Below are positions 51,820 through 60,324 of a stretch of 64,000 nt of DNA, piece by piece. The stretch comes from JAHEEL01 sp963836085. Lineage in GTDB: Bacteria > Actinomycetota > Acidimicrobiia > Spongiisociales > UBA5794. The notes below the pieces were generated by a model. That model saw nothing but the letters and a program-made list of their open reading frames with translations, ran no database searches and had not been told where the DNA came from. A program made the position numbers and the translations under genes. Position 1 is the first letter of the stretch. Each line of letters starts with the position of its first letter. The stretch is taken from the NCBI GenBank assembly GCA_963836085.1, contig CAWIHT010000011.1, forward strand, positions 124,001 to 188,000, given 5' to 3'.

Positions 51820-53481
51820 GTGATCGACACCCCTCAACCCAAGAACGTTCTCGTAGCCGTCGCCTGGCCGTACGCCAGTGGCTCGCGCCATCTCGGCCAC
51901 CTCGGCGGCGCCTACCTCCCTCCCGACGTGTTCGCTCGCTACCAGCGGGCCATCGGCAATCGAGTTCTGATGGTTTCGGGCAGCGATGTTCATGGGACCC
52001 CGATCACGGTTCGTGCCGACGAAGAGGGCGTCAGCCCGGGCGAGATCGTTGATCGCTACCACAGTGAGATCGAGCAGAACTGGAAGGACCTCGGCTTCAC
52101 CTACGACCTGTACACCACGACGGGGACCGACACGCACCGTGAAGTCGCCCAGGATTTCTTCATGCGGCTCCTCGAGAACGGCTATCTCTACCGTAAGACG
52201 ACCGAGCAGTTCTTCGACGAGGAAGTCGGACGATTCCTCCCCGATCGCTATGTCGAAGGAACCTGTCCGCACTGTGGATACGGCGATGCACGCGGCGACC
52301 AATGCGACAACTGCGGCAGGACGCTCGACCCGATCGACCTTGTGGACCCCCGATCCAAGCTGTCTACGACCGTGCCGGTGCTGCGTGAGACCGAGCACTA
52401 CTACTGGAAGCTGTCCGAGTTCCAGGAACCCCTGCTCGAGTGGCTGCGTTCCCGGGAAGGCTGGCGGCCGCACGTCGTCAACTTCGCTATCGGAATGGTC
52501 GACGACGGACTCCACGACCGGGCGTTCACCCGGGACCTCGAGTGGGGGATCCCGCTCCCGGTCGATGATCTGGGCGACGGCAAGTCGATCTACGTCTGGT
52601 GGGAGGCCGTCATGGGGTATCTCTCCGCGGCCAAGGAGTGGGCGCGGCTGCGAGGTGAGCCCAACGCCTGGAGGGACTGGTGGGAGAACCCGGACGCCGA
52701 GAGCTACTACTTCATCGGCAAGGACAACATCCCGTTCCACGCCGTGTACTGGCCGGCGTTGTTGATGGGGTACGGCGGCCTCGAACTGCCAACCGATGTT
52801 CCGGCCAACCAGTTCATCACGTTCCGCGGTGAGAAGGGTTCGGCGAGTCGGGGGGTCGGCCGGTCGATCTCGTGGTATATCGACCACTTCGAGCCGGACG
52901 CACTCCGGTACGCCCTCGCCATCAGCTTCCCGGAGACCAACGACACCGACATGTCCGATGACGACATGATTCGTCGCATCAATGACGAATTGGTTGCGAC
53001 GTGGGGGAACCTTGTCAACCGCGTCGTCGCCATGACGGGTCGCTACTTCGATGGAGTGCTCCAGGAAGCGATCGACCTCGACGATGAGGACCGCGGCCTC
53101 CTCGCCTCCGTCGACGCAACCCTCGCCGAAGTCGGCAGCCTCATCTCGGATGTGCGGCTTCGGGGTGGTCTGCAGCGTGCGATGATCGGGGCCCAGACGG
53201 TGAACGTCTATCTCAACGACCGTGAGCCGTGGAAGACGGCCAAGACCGATCTCGTTCGGACGGGAACAACGCTCACTGTTGCCATCGAGGCCATTGCGGG
53301 GATTGCGGTCGCGTTGTACCCGTATCTGCCGTTCACGACGGTTCGGCTCCTCGAGGCGTTCTCAGTCGGGATGGGTGAACACGGTCCGGCATGGGAGCGT
53401 CCACTGATCGCGGCTGGAACGAAGCTCGGCGAGTTGGGGCCGCTCTACACCAAGATGGAGCCTTTTGACGAGGACGAGTGA
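51820..53481 (+). CDS. metG: Methionyl-tRNA synthetase
   Basis: 553-aa class I synthetase. The HIGH-type motif is HLGHLGGAYLPPDV, and the zinc knuckle is CPHCGYGDARGDQCDNCG. The KMSKS loop reads GEKGSASRGVG, so only the outer K-x-S-x-S pattern remains. The C-terminal anticodon domain is present, with no tRNA-binding extension. GTG 51820 was chosen because family similarity begins at once and a -10 TACCAT lies at 51805-51810; the frame from 51697 overlaps the AbrB promoter region. Confidence 0.95.
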   Translation: MIDTPQPKNVLVAVAWPYASGSRHLGHLGGAYLPPDVFARYQRAIGNRVLMVSGSDVHGTPITVRADEEGVSPGEIVDRYHSEIEQNWKDLGFTYDLYTTTGTDTHREVAQDFFMRLLENGYLYRKTTEQFFDEEVGRFLPDRYVEGTCPHCGYGDARGDQCDNCGRTLDPIDLVDPRSKLSTTVPVLRETEHYYWKLSEFQEPLLEWLRSREGWRPHVVNFAIGMVDDGLHDRAFTRDLEWGIPLPVDDLGDGKSIYVWWEAVMGYLSAAKEWARLRGEPNAWRDWWENPDAESYYFIGKDNIPFHAVYWPALLMGYGGLELPTDVPANQFITFRGEKGSASRGVGRSISWYIDHFEPDALRYALAISFPETNDTDMSDDDMIRRINDELVATWGNLVNRVVAMTGRYFDGVLQEAIDLDDEDRGLLASVDATLAEVGSLISDVRLRGGLQRAMIGAQTVNVYLNDREPWKTAKTDLVRTGTTLTVAIEAIAGIAVALYPYLPFTTVRLLEAFSVGMGEHGPAWERPLIAAGTKLGELGPLYTKMEPFDEDE

Positions 53482-53488
53482 GGGACCG

Positions 53489-54250
53489 ATGGTTGCCTGG
53501 GTCGACAGTCACTGTCACATGTTCATGCTCGATGATCCTCTTGCGGCGGTCGACCGCGCCGTTGCGGAGGGCGTCGAGTGGATGCTCGTCCCGGGCGTCG
53601 ACCTCGAGACCAGCCTGGCGGCACGACACATCGCCGCGAGTCGGCCCGACCGGGTGCTCTGGGCCGCAGGACTCCATCCCCACGACGCCGATCAATGGGA
53701 CGGCCAACGGCTGAGGATTGCCGCTCTGGCCCTCGAGGCGACGGCGATTGGCGAGGTCGGATTGGATTACTATCGCAACCTCTCGCCGAAGGAGGACCAG
53801 CAGCGGGCGTTCCGGGATCAAGTCCAACTCGCTGCCGATCTTGACAAACCGGTGATCGTGCACACGCGCGACTCATTCGCCGACATCTACGAGATCGTCG
53901 GGGAGGCGGAACTCGGAGAGCAGGTCGTCCTGCACTGTTGGACCGGCGGTCCCCGCTGGACCAAGCGATTCCGCGCTCTTGGGGCGACGTTCTCATTTGC
54001 TGGTCCTGTCACGTATACGACCGGTGACACGGTGCGTCTCGGGGCAGCCGAGGCTCCTCCTGAGCGCACGCTGGTCGAGACCGATACCCCGTATCTCGCA
54101 CCGGAGCCGCACCGCGGCGAACCCAACCGGCCAGAGTGGGCGGAGCTCAACGGCGCGATGCTCGCGGAGATTTGGGGAATGCCGGAAGTCGACGTCGCAC
54201 GCATCACCGCTGAGAACGCGACCCGCGTCTTCGGCTCACCGCGTGCCTGA
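53489..54250 (+). CDS. tatD: TatD-family metal-dependent deoxyribonuclease
   Basis: 253 aa, TIM barrel. Metal ligands in WVDSHCHMFM, AIGEVGLDYYRN, PVIVHTRDSFAD, VVLHCWTGG and VETDTPYLAPEPHRG. 3'-5' DNase / quality-control hydrolase family. The ATG at 53489 has GAGGGA just upstream; a TTG at 53465 would overlap metG. The gene ends inside the rsmA start region. Confidence 0.92.
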   Translation: MVAWVDSHCHMFMLDDPLAAVDRAVAEGVEWMLVPGVDLETSLAARHIAASRPDRVLWAAGLHPHDADQWDGQRLRIAALALEATAIGEVGLDYYRNLSPKEDQQRAFRDQVQLAADLDKPVIVHTRDSFADIYEIVGEAELGEQVVLHCWTGGPRWTKRFRALGATFSFAGPVTYTTGDTVRLGAAEAPPERTLVETDTPYLAPEPHRGEPNRPEWAELNGAMLAEIWGMPEVDVARITAENATRVFGSPRA

Positions 54251-55067
54251 ACCCGTGCCGCAGGGGAGGGCAGCCGTTCGGAGTCTGCTCGCCGAGTACG
54301 GTCTTCGACCGAATCAGGCTTACGGCCAGAACTTCCTCGTCGATCCGAACGTCATTCAACGCATCGTCCGACTCGCCGAGGTCGGATCGGACTCTCGCGT
54401 CGCAGAGATCGGCGGAGGGACAGGAACGCTGACCGCCGGCCTCGCTGCCACGGGCGCCCGCGTTGTCGTGTACGAGATCGATGCCGGACTCGTGCGGGTT
54501 CTCCAACACACCGTGGGCGACCTCGGAAACGTCGAGATTCGGCACACCGACGCCAGCAGCGTCGACCTGGGCTTTGACCTCGGTCCGGGACCGTGGTCGT
54601 TCGTGTCGAACCTGCCATACAACGTCGGGACGGGGATCGTCCTCGACGCGCTCCGCTCTGCCGAGAACGTTGGCCACTTCGTGATGCTGGTGCAGCGCGA
54701 GGTCGCCGACCGGCTTCTCGCCGGCCCGGGATCACGCACCTACGGCATCCCGTCGATCGTCACCTCGCTCCACGCGAGCGGCTCGATCGCCTTCACCGTG
54801 GCGCCGACCGTCTTCTATCCGACGCCATCGGTATCGTCGGCGGTCGTCGAGTTGGTACGACATCCGGCACCGGCCGCCGCGGAGCGCGCTGTTGAGATTG
54901 CGGCCGAGGCGTTCGGGCAGCGGAGGAAGATGGTGCGGCGGAGTCTCGTCGGCGTGATTCCCGATCCGACAGCGACTCTCGAACGCTGCGGTATCGACCC
55001 GACCTTGCGGGCCGAAGACCTCTCGCCCGAAGCGTACGTGGCGATCGCGGAGGAGGTCGACCGATGA
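54243..55067 (+). CDS. rsmA: 16S rRNA dimethyladenosine transferase (KsgA)
   Basis: 274 aa. Dimethylates two adjacent adenosines near the 3' end of 16S rRNA. NQAYGQNFLVDPNVIQRIV, the SAM motif EIGGGTGTLT, and the catalytic NLPYNVGTGIVL are intact. GTG 54243 overlaps the tatD stop by 8 bases; GTG 54255 is the alternative. The rpf-type gene found between tatD and rsmA in mycobacteria is absent here. Confidence 0.95.
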   Translation: MPEPVPQGRAAVRSLLAEYGLRPNQAYGQNFLVDPNVIQRIVRLAEVGSDSRVAEIGGGTGTLTAGLAATGARVVVYEIDAGLVRVLQHTVGDLGNVEIRHTDASSVDLGFDLGPGPWSFVSNLPYNVGTGIVLDALRSAENVGHFVMLVQREVADRLLAGPGSRTYGIPSIVTSLHASGSIAFTVAPTVFYPTPSVSSAVVELVRHPAPAAAERAVEIAAEAFGQRRKMVRRSLVGVIPDPTATLERCGIDPTLRAEDLSPEAYVAIAEEVDR

Positions 55068-55909
55068 GAGCACGGGCGTTCGCCAAGGTGAATCTCAGCC
55101 TCCGCGTTCGATCGATCGACACCGACGGCCTTCATCCACTGCGCGGGCTGTTTCAAACCGTCGACTGGTACGACCGGATCATCGTCGAGGATGCCGAGGA
55201 AGACTCGATCGAGGTGCCGGGCGGTGGTGCGCCTGCTGATGAGACGAACCTCGCATGGCGGGCCGTTGCCGATGCCCGTCGAGTTGGACAGCGTCACCAG
55301 CCGACACGCGTCGTCGTTGCGAAGCAGATTCCGTCGCCGGCCGGCCTTGGGGGAGGCAGCGCCGATGCAGCAGCAGCCCTCAACCTCGCAGCCCGGCGCT
55401 TCTCGGTCTCGTTCGACGAGGTGCGCAGGCTCGCTGTCGACCTCGGCGCGGATGTTCCATTTGCGGTCGTCGGTGGCACCGCCATCGTCACCGGAAGGGG
55501 TGAGCTTGTGGCGCCGCAACCGGACGCCACAGGATTCGCTCTAGCGATCGTCGTTCCGCCGATTGCACTCGCCACGGCCGACGTGTTCCGGGCGTGGGAC
55601 GACCTTGGTGGGCCGGAGGGGCCGACGATCAGCGGCGCCGACCTTCCGCCGGCGCTGCGGGACTACGCCCCCCTGGTCAACGATCTCTACCCGGCAGCGG
55701 TGTCCGTCGCCCCGGCGATCGACGAGTGGCGGGCCGAACTGGCGCACCGGTGGGGCATCCCGGTCGTGATGACCGGCAGCGGATCCGCCCTGTTCGCCTA
55801 CCTCCCGTCCCTCGGCGAAGCCGAGGGCGCCGTCGCTGCAGCCCCACAAGGCGCAGCCGCCACCCGAGCCGTACGCCCCATCAATCGCGGCTGGGAACAC
55901 GTCGAGTAG
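55064..55909 (+). CDS. ispE: 4-diphosphocytidyl-2-C-methyl-D-erythritol kinase
   Basis: 281-aa GHMP kinase of the non-mevalonate isoprenoid pathway. AFAKVNLSLRVR near the N-terminus, the ATP loop IPSPAGLGGGSADAAAAL, and the third motif VVMTGSGSALFAY are seen. ATG overlaps the rsmA stop (ATGA), so the two are translationally coupled. Confidence 0.95.
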   Translation: MRARAFAKVNLSLRVRSIDTDGLHPLRGLFQTVDWYDRIIVEDAEEDSIEVPGGGAPADETNLAWRAVADARRVGQRHQPTRVVVAKQIPSPAGLGGGSADAAAALNLAARRFSVSFDEVRRLAVDLGADVPFAVVGGTAIVTGRGELVAPQPDATGFALAIVVPPIALATADVFRAWDDLGGPEGPTISGADLPPALRDYAPLVNDLYPAAVSVAPAIDEWRAELAHRWGIPVVMTGSGSALFAYLPSLGEAEGAVAAAPQGAAATRAVRPINRGWEHVE

Positions 55910-56021
55910 TCCGGCTTTCGGATCTCAGCCACTCAGCGACCCCTCTCCGACTGGCGGCCGGCGGTCGACGACTGGACACTCGACAACTCTCGCACCCCGT
56001 CTAACCTCATGATCCACCCTT

Positions 56022-56096
56022 TGGGGGGTGGTGTAACTGGTAGCACAGGTGGTTTTGGTCCATCCAGTACGGGTTCGAGCCCTGTCCCCCCAGCCA
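56022..56096 (+). tRNA. tRNA-Gln (TTG)
   Basis: Acceptor TGGGGGG/CCCCCCA, D-arm GTG..CAC, anticodon arm GGTGG-TTTTGGT-CCATC with anticodon TTG, T-loop TTCGAGC, discriminator G, and encoded CCA (56094-56096). A -10 TAACCT lies at 56002-56007. Confidence 0.95.
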
Positions 56097-56112
56097 TCTT
56101 CGTGGAGGTTCC

Positions 56113-57492
56113 ATGAGTCTTGCCGTGATCGTGCTCGCCGCAGGGAAGGGCACGAGGATGAAGTCAGACCGGCCGAAGGTGCTCCACCGCGCCTGCGGCC
56201 GCAGTCTGGTCGGGTGGGCACTCTCAGGGGCCGAACCCCTCGGCGCCGACGAGACCGTCGTCGTCGTCGGTTACGGCGCTGACGAGGTCGTCGCCTCGCT
56301 GCCGGCCCACGCTATCGGGGTTGTTCAGGAACCACAGCTCGGCACGGGCGACGCCGCACGGATCGGTTTCGGCGCGTGCGATGGCGACGTCGACACGGTT
56401 CTCGTCATCCTCGGCGACATGCCGTTGCTGCGAACGGCCACGCTTACCTCAGTGCTCGAGACCCACCGCAGCGATGGGGCCGCCGCCACGATGCTCACTT
56501 CCGACTTCGCTGATCCGACGGGCTACGGGCGGGTCCAGCGGACCGACGGGCAGATCGTCGGGATCGTCGAAGAACGCGACGCAGACGCAGCCCAGCGGGC
56601 AATCACCGAGGTGAATATCTCGGTATACGCCTTCGACGCTGCCGTTCTCGGCGATGCGCTGGGCCGTCTCCGGAGCGACAACGACCAAGGCGAGTACTAC
56701 CTCACCGACGTGATCGGAATCCTCTCCTCCGATGCTCAGAAGATCTCGAGCGTTGCCGCAGAGGAGGCGGAGTGCCTCGGCGTGAATTCCCATGCCGAAC
56801 TCGCCGCCGCATCCAAGGCCCTGCGGGGCCGGATCAACGGGCAGTTGATGGATGCCGGGGTCGCGATGATCGATCCGGAACGTGTCTACATCGACGCCGA
56901 TGTAGAGGTCGCCGCAGGCGCAACGATTCACCCCGACGTCTACCTCCAGGGAACGACATCAGTTGAGGTCGGAGCCGAAGTGGGGCCGAGCGTCCACGCC
57001 ACCGACGCTCACATCGCCGCCGCTGCGGTCGTGCGATTCGCCGTCATCGAGAATGCGAAGGTCGGACCACTGGCAGCGGTCGGTCCCTTCACCTATCTGC
57101 GGCCCGGCACAGAGCTAGCCGTCGACACGAAGGCCGGTGCCTTCGTCGAAGTGAAGAATTCGCAGGTCGGTCCCCGATCGAAGATCCCGCATCTCAGCTA
57201 TATCGGAGATACGACGATCGGTGAGGACTCGAACGTCGGGGCTGCGACGATCACCGCCAACTACAACGGCTTTGAGAAGAACCGGACGACGATCGGCGAC
57301 CGGGTCAAGATTGGCTCGGACACGATTCTCGTCGCCCCGGTGACGGTTGGGGACGGCGCCTACACCGGCGCTGGCTCGGTGATCAGCCACGACGTCCCCT
57401 CTGGAGCGCTTGCCATTGAGCGTTCGCCCCAAGAGGAGATCGCTGGCTACGCTGAGCGAAGGAAGCATCGGGCGTCTCAGGACGGGGAGTAA
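56113..57492 (+). CDS. glmU: Bifunctional UDP-GlcNAc pyrophosphorylase / GlcN-1-P acetyltransferase
   Basis: 459 aa. The N-terminal half makes UDP-GlcNAc from GlcNAc-1-P (IVLAAGKGTRMKSDRPKVLH, LGDMPLL). The C-terminal left-handed beta-helix acetylates glucosamine-1-P (KAGAFVEVKNSQVGPRSKIPHLSYIGD, NYNGFEKNRTTIGD). Supplies peptidoglycan and other envelope glycans. SD GGAGG before the ATG, and a stop-start overlap (TAATG) with prs. Confidence 0.97.
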   Translation: MSLAVIVLAAGKGTRMKSDRPKVLHRACGRSLVGWALSGAEPLGADETVVVVGYGADEVVASLPAHAIGVVQEPQLGTGDAARIGFGACDGDVDTVLVILGDMPLLRTATLTSVLETHRSDGAAATMLTSDFADPTGYGRVQRTDGQIVGIVEERDADAAQRAITEVNISVYAFDAAVLGDALGRLRSDNDQGEYYLTDVIGILSSDAQKISSVAAEEAECLGVNSHAELAAASKALRGRINGQLMDAGVAMIDPERVYIDADVEVAAGATIHPDVYLQGTTSVEVGAEVGPSVHATDAHIAAAAVVRFAVIENAKVGPLAAVGPFTYLRPGTELAVDTKAGAFVEVKNSQVGPRSKIPHLSYIGDTTIGEDSNVGAATITANYNGFEKNRTTIGDRVKIGSDTILVAPVTVGDGAYTGAGSVISHDVPSGALAIERSPQEEIAGYAERRKHRASQDGE

Positions 57493-58463
57493 TGGAGCTT
57501 CGGAGCCAGAAACGGTTGATGGTGTTCTCGGGTTCCGCCAATGAACCCCTGGCCGAAGAAGTGGCGCACATCCTGGGTGTCGAACTCGGCGGTGTCGAGC
57601 GGTCGGTGTTCGCCAACGGCGAGATCTACATCCACTACACCGAGAGTGTTCGCGGGGCGGACGCCTTTGTGATCCAGAGCCACACGCAACCACTCAACTT
57701 CAACATCATGGAGCAGTTGATCATGATCGACGCCCTCAAGCGGGCTTCGGCGAAGCGGATCACTGCAGTCATGCCGTTCTACGGGTATGCGAGGCAGGAC
57801 AAGAAGGGGCGCCCGCGTGAGCCGATCTCTGCACGCCTGATGGGCGACCTATTCGTGGCCGCCGGAGCGGACCGGATCGTCAGCCTCGACCTCCACACCG
57901 GTCAGATCCAGGGGTTCGTCGACAAACCCTTCGACCACCTGACCGCGCTTCATCTGTTCTCGACCTACCTCCGCAAGACCACCGAAGGCCGCACCACGAT
58001 GGTCTCCCCGGACTCTGGCCGGGTCAAGCTCGCCTCCCGCTACGCGGCGCACCTCGGGGCCCGTGTTGCTTTTGTGCACAAGCGCCGTGCCGCAGATGTC
58101 CGAAACGAGACATCGACGCTCTGGGTCGTCGGTGACGTGAAAGACCGCAACGCAATCATCGTCGACGACATGATCGATACGGCCGGCACGGTCGTTGGTG
58201 CGGCAGAACTCCTGAAGCAGCGAGGTGCCCTGTCGGTCCGTGTGGTGTCGACCCACGGCGTCTTGTCGCCGCCGGCACTCGATCGGATCATGGCGGCGCC
58301 GATCGACGAGCTCATCATCACGAACTCGCTTCCGCTGCCCGACGAGGCGCGGACGCTCGATAAGATCACGGTGCTCTCGGTCGGCCCGATCCTCGCCGGC
58401 GCCGTCAACGCGATCTTCTCCGATGCCTCGGTGAGCGACATCTTCCAGGGGGAGAACATCTGA
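57492..58463 (+). CDS. prs: Ribose-phosphate pyrophosphokinase
   Basis: 323 aa. Makes PRPP from ribose-5-phosphate and ATP. MVFSGSANEPLAEEVA, GEIYIHYTESVRGADAF, AVMPFYGYARQDKK, and the PRPP loop AIIVDDMIDTAGTVVGAAELL are characteristic. It is coupled to glmU by a 1-base overlap, the same pair order as in other actinobacteria. Confidence 0.96.
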   Translation: MELRSQKRLMVFSGSANEPLAEEVAHILGVELGGVERSVFANGEIYIHYTESVRGADAFVIQSHTQPLNFNIMEQLIMIDALKRASAKRITAVMPFYGYARQDKKGRPREPISARLMGDLFVAAGADRIVSLDLHTGQIQGFVDKPFDHLTALHLFSTYLRKTTEGRTTMVSPDSGRVKLASRYAAHLGARVAFVHKRRAADVRNETSTLWVVGDVKDRNAIIVDDMIDTAGTVVGAAELLKQRGALSVRVVSTHGVLSPPALDRIMAAPIDELIITNSLPLPDEARTLDKITVLSVGPILAGAVNAIFSDASVSDIFQGENI

Positions 58464-58485
58464 TCTGCCGGTCAGATGAAGACCA

Positions 58486-58893
58486 ATGGACACACACGTC
58501 TTCTCGATCGAGACCGGGTACCGCCGGGGCTTCGCCGACCTGACCGCCGAAGTGGCCCGATTCGTCGCCGGTCGGGGTGATGGGCTGCTGAACGTCTTCG
58601 TGCCACATGCGACCGCGGGGATCGCCATCATCGAGACCGGTGCCGGGAGCGACATCGACCTCATGAACGCCCTCGACGACATGCTTCCCCGCCATGACAG
58701 CCGATACCGCCACAAGCACGGATCTCCCGGCCACGGAGCCGATCACGTCATGCCGGGGATCGTCGCTCCCTCGGTTGTCGTGCCGGTCATCGATGGCCGT
58801 CCGTCGCTCGGAACGTGGCAGTCGATCGTTCTCGTGGACCCCAACGAAGACAACGCCGTCCGGCAGATCCGTCTGTCATTCATACCGGGATAG
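58486..58893 (+). CDS. YjbQ-family protein (UPF0047)
   Basis: 135 aa. Single-domain family with conserved VFVPHATAGIAIIETG, RYRHKHGSPGHGADHVMPGIVAPS and GTWQSIVLVDPNEDN. Some members have weak thiamine-phosphate-synthase activity; the true role is unsettled. The His residues in HDSRYRHKHG may bind metal. It follows prs by 22 bp and probably shares its mRNA. Confidence 0.9.
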   Translation: MDTHVFSIETGYRRGFADLTAEVARFVAGRGDGLLNVFVPHATAGIAIIETGAGSDIDLMNALDDMLPRHDSRYRHKHGSPGHGADHVMPGIVAPSVVVPVIDGRPSLGTWQSIVLVDPNEDNAVRQIRLSFIPG

Positions 58894-58924
58894 ACCGGCG
58901 ACCGGCGCCCGGCGACTGGCGACG

Positions 58925-58948
58925 GGCGACCCGCCCGGGTGGGTCGCC
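58925..58948. terminator. GC-rich hairpin after yjbQ
   Basis: 8-bp stem GGCGACCC/GGGTCGCC with loop GCCCGGGT, preceded by repeated CGACTGGCGAC-like units (58893-58925). No T-run follows, so it is at best a weak or factor-dependent terminator. Confidence 0.45.
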
Positions 58949-59059
58949 GGCGAGTGCCCACGCTCCACAACCGGGCGCCGGCCCGACCCCCATGTGCTTT
59001 GTGCTTCCTTGCGCCCTACACTTGTGGGACTTCGGCAGCATTCTTCGAGGAGCCCAGCC

Positions 59060-59728
59060 ATGCAACAGGAGACCTTGCGCGCTCTCAAGCGCACCGTATC
59101 GGGAAGCCGTCCGGCGCGTCGGATGCGCCGTGATGGTCAGATTCCGGCCGTCGTCTACGGCGTCGGGATCGAGACCGAGGAGATCGCCGTCGACGCCCGC
59201 GCGCTGCACGCCGTGATCAACACCGATGCCGGTCTGAACGCCCTCATCACCGTGGAGATCGAAGGCGGAAGCGAGACGCTTGCCGTCGCCCGTGAGGTCC
59301 AACGTGACCCGGTACGCGGCGACATCGTCCACCTTGACTTCATCAAGGTCTCGCTCGATATTGCAATCGACGCTGAGGTGGGTCTCGAATTCGTCGGAAC
59401 GCCCCTCGGGGTGAAGGAGGAAGGCGGGTTCGTCGAGACGATCGAGAACGCCGTCATGCTCTCCGCTCTCCCGACTGCCATCCCGACGTCGATTACGGTC
59501 GACATCAGCGAACTCGGCATCGGTGACACGCTCAAGGTCGAGGACCTTCCGGTACTTGACGGCGTGACGTACTTGACCGAGTCCGACCGGCCACTCGTGA
59601 CCGTGCTGCTTCCGTCCATCGTCGAAGAAGAAGAGGAGATCGACGAACTCCTCGAGGGCGAAGAGGGCGAAGAGGGCGAAGAGGGCGAAGAGGGCGCTGG
59701 CGGCGACGCCGAGTCCGACGAGGGCTAG
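59060..59728 (+). CDS. rplY: 50S ribosomal protein bL25 (CTC/TL5 type)
   Basis: 222 aa. The N-terminal domain binds 5S rRNA (RTVSGSRPARRMRRDGQIPAVVYG) and the second TL5 domain follows (VGLEFVGTPLGVKEEGGFVETI, DISELGIGDTLKVEDLPV). The acidic tail IDELLEGEEGEEGEEG comes from a 9-base tandem repeat. SD GAGGAG lies before the ATG at 59060, with a -10 TACACT near 59018. The long frame from 58694 is a read-back into yjbQ. Confidence 0.95.
   Translation: MQQETLRALKRTVSGSRPARRMRRDGQIPAVVYGVGIETEEIAVDARALHAVINTDAGLNALITVEIEGGSETLAVAREVQRDPVRGDIVHLDFIKVSLDIAIDAEVGLEFVGTPLGVKEEGGFVETIENAVMLSALPTAIPTSITVDISELGIGDTLKVEDLPVLDGVTYLTESDRPLVTVLLPSIVEEEEEIDELLEGEEGEEGEEGEEGAGGDAESDEG
59660..59695 (+). repeat. 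Four tandem copies of GAAGAGGGC in rplY
   Basis: Perfect 9-bp units at 59660, 59669, 59678 and 59687, encoding (EEG)4 in frame. Slippage would change tail length by three residues without a frameshift. Confidence 0.9.
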
Positions 59729-59737
59729 TTCCACTTC

Positions 59738-60313
59738 GTGGACACCAAACTCATTGTCGGTCTCCGGAACCCGGGGTCTCGCTACGACGGTACGCGTCAC
59801 AACGTCGGCGCAGAAGTCGTTGTCGCGTCCGCGTCGGATCTCACCTTCAAGAAGGCACGTCTGGGGATCAGAGCCGACGTTGCCACTGCACGATTCGGCG
59901 AAACCCGGACCGTGCTGGCAATGCCACGCACGTTCATGAACGAGTGCGGCCAGGCCGTGGCGCCGCTCGTTCGATACGAGCACATCGATGGTGACCGCCT
60001 CTTGGTCGTGCACGACGACATCGATCTCCCGTTCGCGAAGCTGAAGGTCCAGTTCGGCGGTGGCGCCGGTGGACACAACGGCATCCGGTCGATTGTCGGA
60101 TCCCTTGGGACGAACGAATTCTGGAGGCTGAAGATCGGCGTTGGCCGGCCGCCGGAGCGGATCGACCCTGCGGCATACGTGCTCGATCGGTTCGCTAAGG
60201 TCGAACGGGCTTCGATTGATGACGCCATCATCCGGAGCCTCCGAGTCGTGGAAGTGTTCGCCCTCGCCGGCGGCGCTGCGGCCCGCGAAACCGCGGGAGA
60301 GTTGAACAACTGA
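59738..60313 (+). CDS. pth: Peptidyl-tRNA hydrolase
   Basis: 191 aa. Frees tRNA from stalled peptidyl-tRNA. Catalytic His 21 in GTRHNVGAEVV, PRTFMNECGQAV with the substrate-binding Asn, VVHDDIDLPFAKLKVQFGGGAGGHNGIRSI, and FWRLKIGVGRPP are typical. The GTG start lies 9 bases after rplY, the usual neighbour. Confidence 0.95.
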   Translation: MDTKLIVGLRNPGSRYDGTRHNVGAEVVVASASDLTFKKARLGIRADVATARFGETRTVLAMPRTFMNECGQAVAPLVRYEHIDGDRLLVVHDDIDLPFAKLKVQFGGGAGGHNGIRSIVGSLGTNEFWRLKIGVGRPPERIDPAAYVLDRFAKVERASIDDAIIRSLRVVEVFALAGGAAARETAGELNN

Positions 60314-60324
60314 AAGGTGCGTCG

